64,000 nucleotides of DNA. Origin: CAYPPG01 sp964412555. GTDB lineage: Bacteria; Hinthialibacterota; Hinthialibacteria; Hinthialibacterales; Hinthialibacteraceae. The translations under genes and the position numbers were made by a program. The notes beneath the pieces are model-generated. The model had not been told where the DNA came from. It saw only the letters and a program-made list of their open reading frames with translations, and ran no database searches. Below are positions 62,417-64,000 of this stretch, piece by piece (positions within the stretch are counted from its first letter, which is position 1; each line of letters opens with the position of its first letter). Where the stretch lies: contig CAYPPG010000028.1 of the NCBI GenBank assembly GCA_964412555.1, positions 32,326-96,325 on the forward strand, in the 5' to 3' direction.

Positions 62417-64000
62417 CTATTTTGTCACTTCCCATGGTGCCCATACCGCTCCGCCAGCTCGGCGGCCGAAGCGAATCGGAGGATTTGCGACCTCAAATGC
62501 ACCGATATCCGGTGCCTCGCCTTGATAATCATCGTTAAAGCCAGGAATGGGAATCCCTGCATCGATGAGAGGATTGGGAACGGTCACCACCGGATCGGTG
62601 AGAGTGATCTTTCTTCCTGCAACGGTAAATGGAACTTTTCCCCATTTGATTCGAGTCGTTGTCGATGAAGGATAAAATTCGAGGTAATAAGATTCGATAA
62701 AAGAAGGATTGCCGCGGATGCCATGAGGCTCTTTGGCAAGGCCTTTCTCCATGCCGGTGAAGAGGTCGTAGTCAAAATCAATAGGCTGCTCCACTGGCCG
62801 TGAAGAAGTCAGACGTCCCGGGCAGTCAAAGATGTTGTTTCTTGTGATCGTATTGGGATTGACGTGCCCACTGAAAACATGAAAAGCCCCTTTGGGTTGA
62901 AGAGCGGTATTGTGAAAAACATATTTTCGCCCCCCACCGAACTCATCCCGCTGGCCAACTTTGATCATACTGCCACCGAGTGGATCCTGATGAGTGCGGC
63001 GACTTTCCCCAAACACGTTGCGGTAGATGTAAAGTGGCCCCTTCGAGGTGCAGGCGGTGGCAATATTTTGAAAAGTTTTGTGGATATAATTCCCCCAAAT
63101 GCGGACGTTGCGATTCGCCCCTTCACTTTCGATGGCGTCGTCCCATACGTTCCGGATAATATTTCCGTAAATATCGGAATCACAATTGGGACTGCCTTCA
63201 AAACTGTAATTGGAACCGCCCCCGATGGCGTCGTTGAAGCCGTGATCCTCGGTCGACCAGATGTCGTTATACCGGATGATATTTCCACCGGACGAATTAA
63301 CGAGAGTAATTGCCTGTGGACCACTGGGGTGGCCGGTATCCCAATCATTGGAAGCACCACGTGGATGTTCGAGAAGATTGCGTTGAATGGTCAAATTTCC
63401 TGCTTCCCGTTGTGCATAAATGGCGCTGTCATACCCGCCTTCATTCCCATATGACCGGGGACCACCAATGCGTCCCCAGAAAGTGACACGACAGTCCTCG
63501 ATGACGATGTCATGCCTTCCCCTTTCGATCAATATTCCATGACGTGCAGCGTTTTTGCATTCGATTCCCCTAAGAATAATATAATCCGCATCGATGATCA
63601 CATTATTATCTGCAGCGTTGAGAACATCGATCGTTGTCCTCGCTCCTGATGCCGGTGTGAGGAGATGATAAGCGTCCGGAGAACCGGATTCTGTGATCGA
63701 AAGAGGAGCATCCATCACTCCATCTTTCAAATAGGTTATTTTACCAATTGGAAATCGATCTGACTTTGTTGCCGCCTTGAATTCGACTACGGTGTCCGCG
63801 CATGTCAAACGGATTTCATATTGGGTGTTTGGCTGCAATCCAACAAGACTTCCACGGTATTCATGATCACGGGTATCGTACCATAGATTTAGACTTTCCT
63901 TCCAATGCGCATCGCCGCTTTTTCGATAGAATACTTTGCATTCACCTGACGGCCCGGTAAAAAGTCCCGTTTTGAATTTCATCTGAAATACTGTTACAGC
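62417..64000 (-). CDS. Right-handed parallel beta-helix protein (N-terminus outside the window)
   Basis: 527 residues are visible and the frame is still open at the window end, so the ATG at 63982 is probably internal. An N-terminal fibronectin-III-like segment (CKVFYRKSGDAHWKESLNLW, then LVGLQPNTQYEIRLTC) leads into parallel beta-helix coils: NNVIIDADYIILRGIECKNA, RHDIVIEDCRVTFWGRIGG, NRNVRIWGNYIHKTFQNIAT. This is the pectate-lyase-like/NosD-like fold of polysaccharide lyases and adhesins. The end FEVANPPIRFGRRAGGAVWA is a recurrent C-terminal form of such secreted proteins in Planctomycetota-type genomes (from memory). No signal peptide can be judged. Confidence 0.78.
   Translation of the reverse strand, partial: AVTVFQMKFKTGLFTGPSGECKVFYRKSGDAHWKESLNLWYDTRDHEYRGSLVGLQPNTQYEIRLTCADTVVEFKAATKSDRFPIGKITYLKDGVMDAPLSITESGSPDAYHLLTPASGARTTIDVLNAADNNVIIDADYIILRGIECKNAARHGILIERGRHDIVIEDCRVTFWGRIGGPRSYGNEGGYDSAIYAQREAGNLTIQRNLLEHPRGASNDWDTGHPSGPQAITLVNSSGGNIIRYNDIWSTEDHGFNDAIGGGSNYSFEGSPNCDSDIYGNIIRNVWDDAIESEGANRNVRIWGNYIHKTFQNIATACTSKGPLYIYRNVFGESRRTHQDPLGGSMIKVGQRDEFGGGRKYVFHNTALQPKGAFHVFSGHVNPNTITRNNIFDCPGRLTSSRPVEQPIDFDYDLFTGMEKGLAKEPHGIRGNPSFIESYYLEFYPSSTTTRIKWGKVPFTVAGRKITLTDPVVTVPNPLIDAGIPIPGFNDDYQGEAPDIGAFEVANPPIRFGRRAGGAVWAPWEVTK

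Overview
The window reads as a chromosome segment from an uncultured Gram-negative heterotroph. Signs of an outer membrane are a LolC/LolE-type permease and a type II pseudopilin. The organism carries several Tat- and Sec-exported sugar-active enzymes, a LamG protein, a parallel beta-helix protein, a diheme cytochrome c peroxidase and large sensor kinases. This mix resembles polysaccharide-degrading lineages such as Planctomycetota, Lentisphaerota, Hydrogenedentota, Sumerlaeota or Poribacteria, but the sequence alone does not place it. I see no tRNA, rRNA, CRISPR array or intact insertion sequence.

Layout. 0-9.5 kb: end of an unknown protein, a gamma-glutamylcyclotransferase-like protein, hpt with a TPR protein, pgeF, a secreted alpha/beta hydrolase, a YihY/BrkB protein and a LolC/E-like permease. 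9.5-15 kb: repeat-filled spacer, an EF-G-like paralogue, an unknown protein built of four related repeats, and a membrane-anchored coiled-coil protein. 15-28 kb: sugar island with an NAD sugar epimerase, two divergent glycoside hydrolase-fold proteins, a Tat aldo/keto reductase-like protein, a LamG protein, a Tat sugar-isomerase-like protein and a Tat Gfo/Idh/MocA oxidoreductase. 28-33 kb: pseudopilin, NtrC-type regulator, tyrA-pheA and a Smg/DUF494 protein. 33-43 kb: rplU, then the minus-strand operon nusA-infB-DUF503-rbfA-truB-rpsO-pnp. 43-46 kb: a fusion of an FGE/SUMF1-like domain with a rhamnogalacturonan-lyase-like propeller.

46-52 kb is the most interesting block: cytidylate-kinase-like protein / TauE-SafE permease / receiver / second cytidylate-kinase-like protein / receiver / histidine kinase, all on one strand. 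It looks like a signalling system in which two kinase-fold proteins, one with a lost P-loop, accompany two stand-alone receivers. 52-64 kb: a DUF433 protein, an ABC exporter pair, a secreted NTF2/PsbP-like protein, an ECF sigma factor with its anti-sigma and a self-type promoter, a cytochrome c peroxidase, an MEDS-domain sensor kinase and a partial beta-helix protein.

Control elements that can be read directly include a near-consensus promoter for rplU; a nusA promoter whose transcript would begin with a terminator-like hairpin; a 17-bp perfect hairpin between rpsO and pnp; an ECF-type promoter just ahead of the ECF sigma gene; and several intrinsic terminators. Spacers hold at least four kinds of short palindromic or terminally inverted repeats, typical of small non-autonomous elements.
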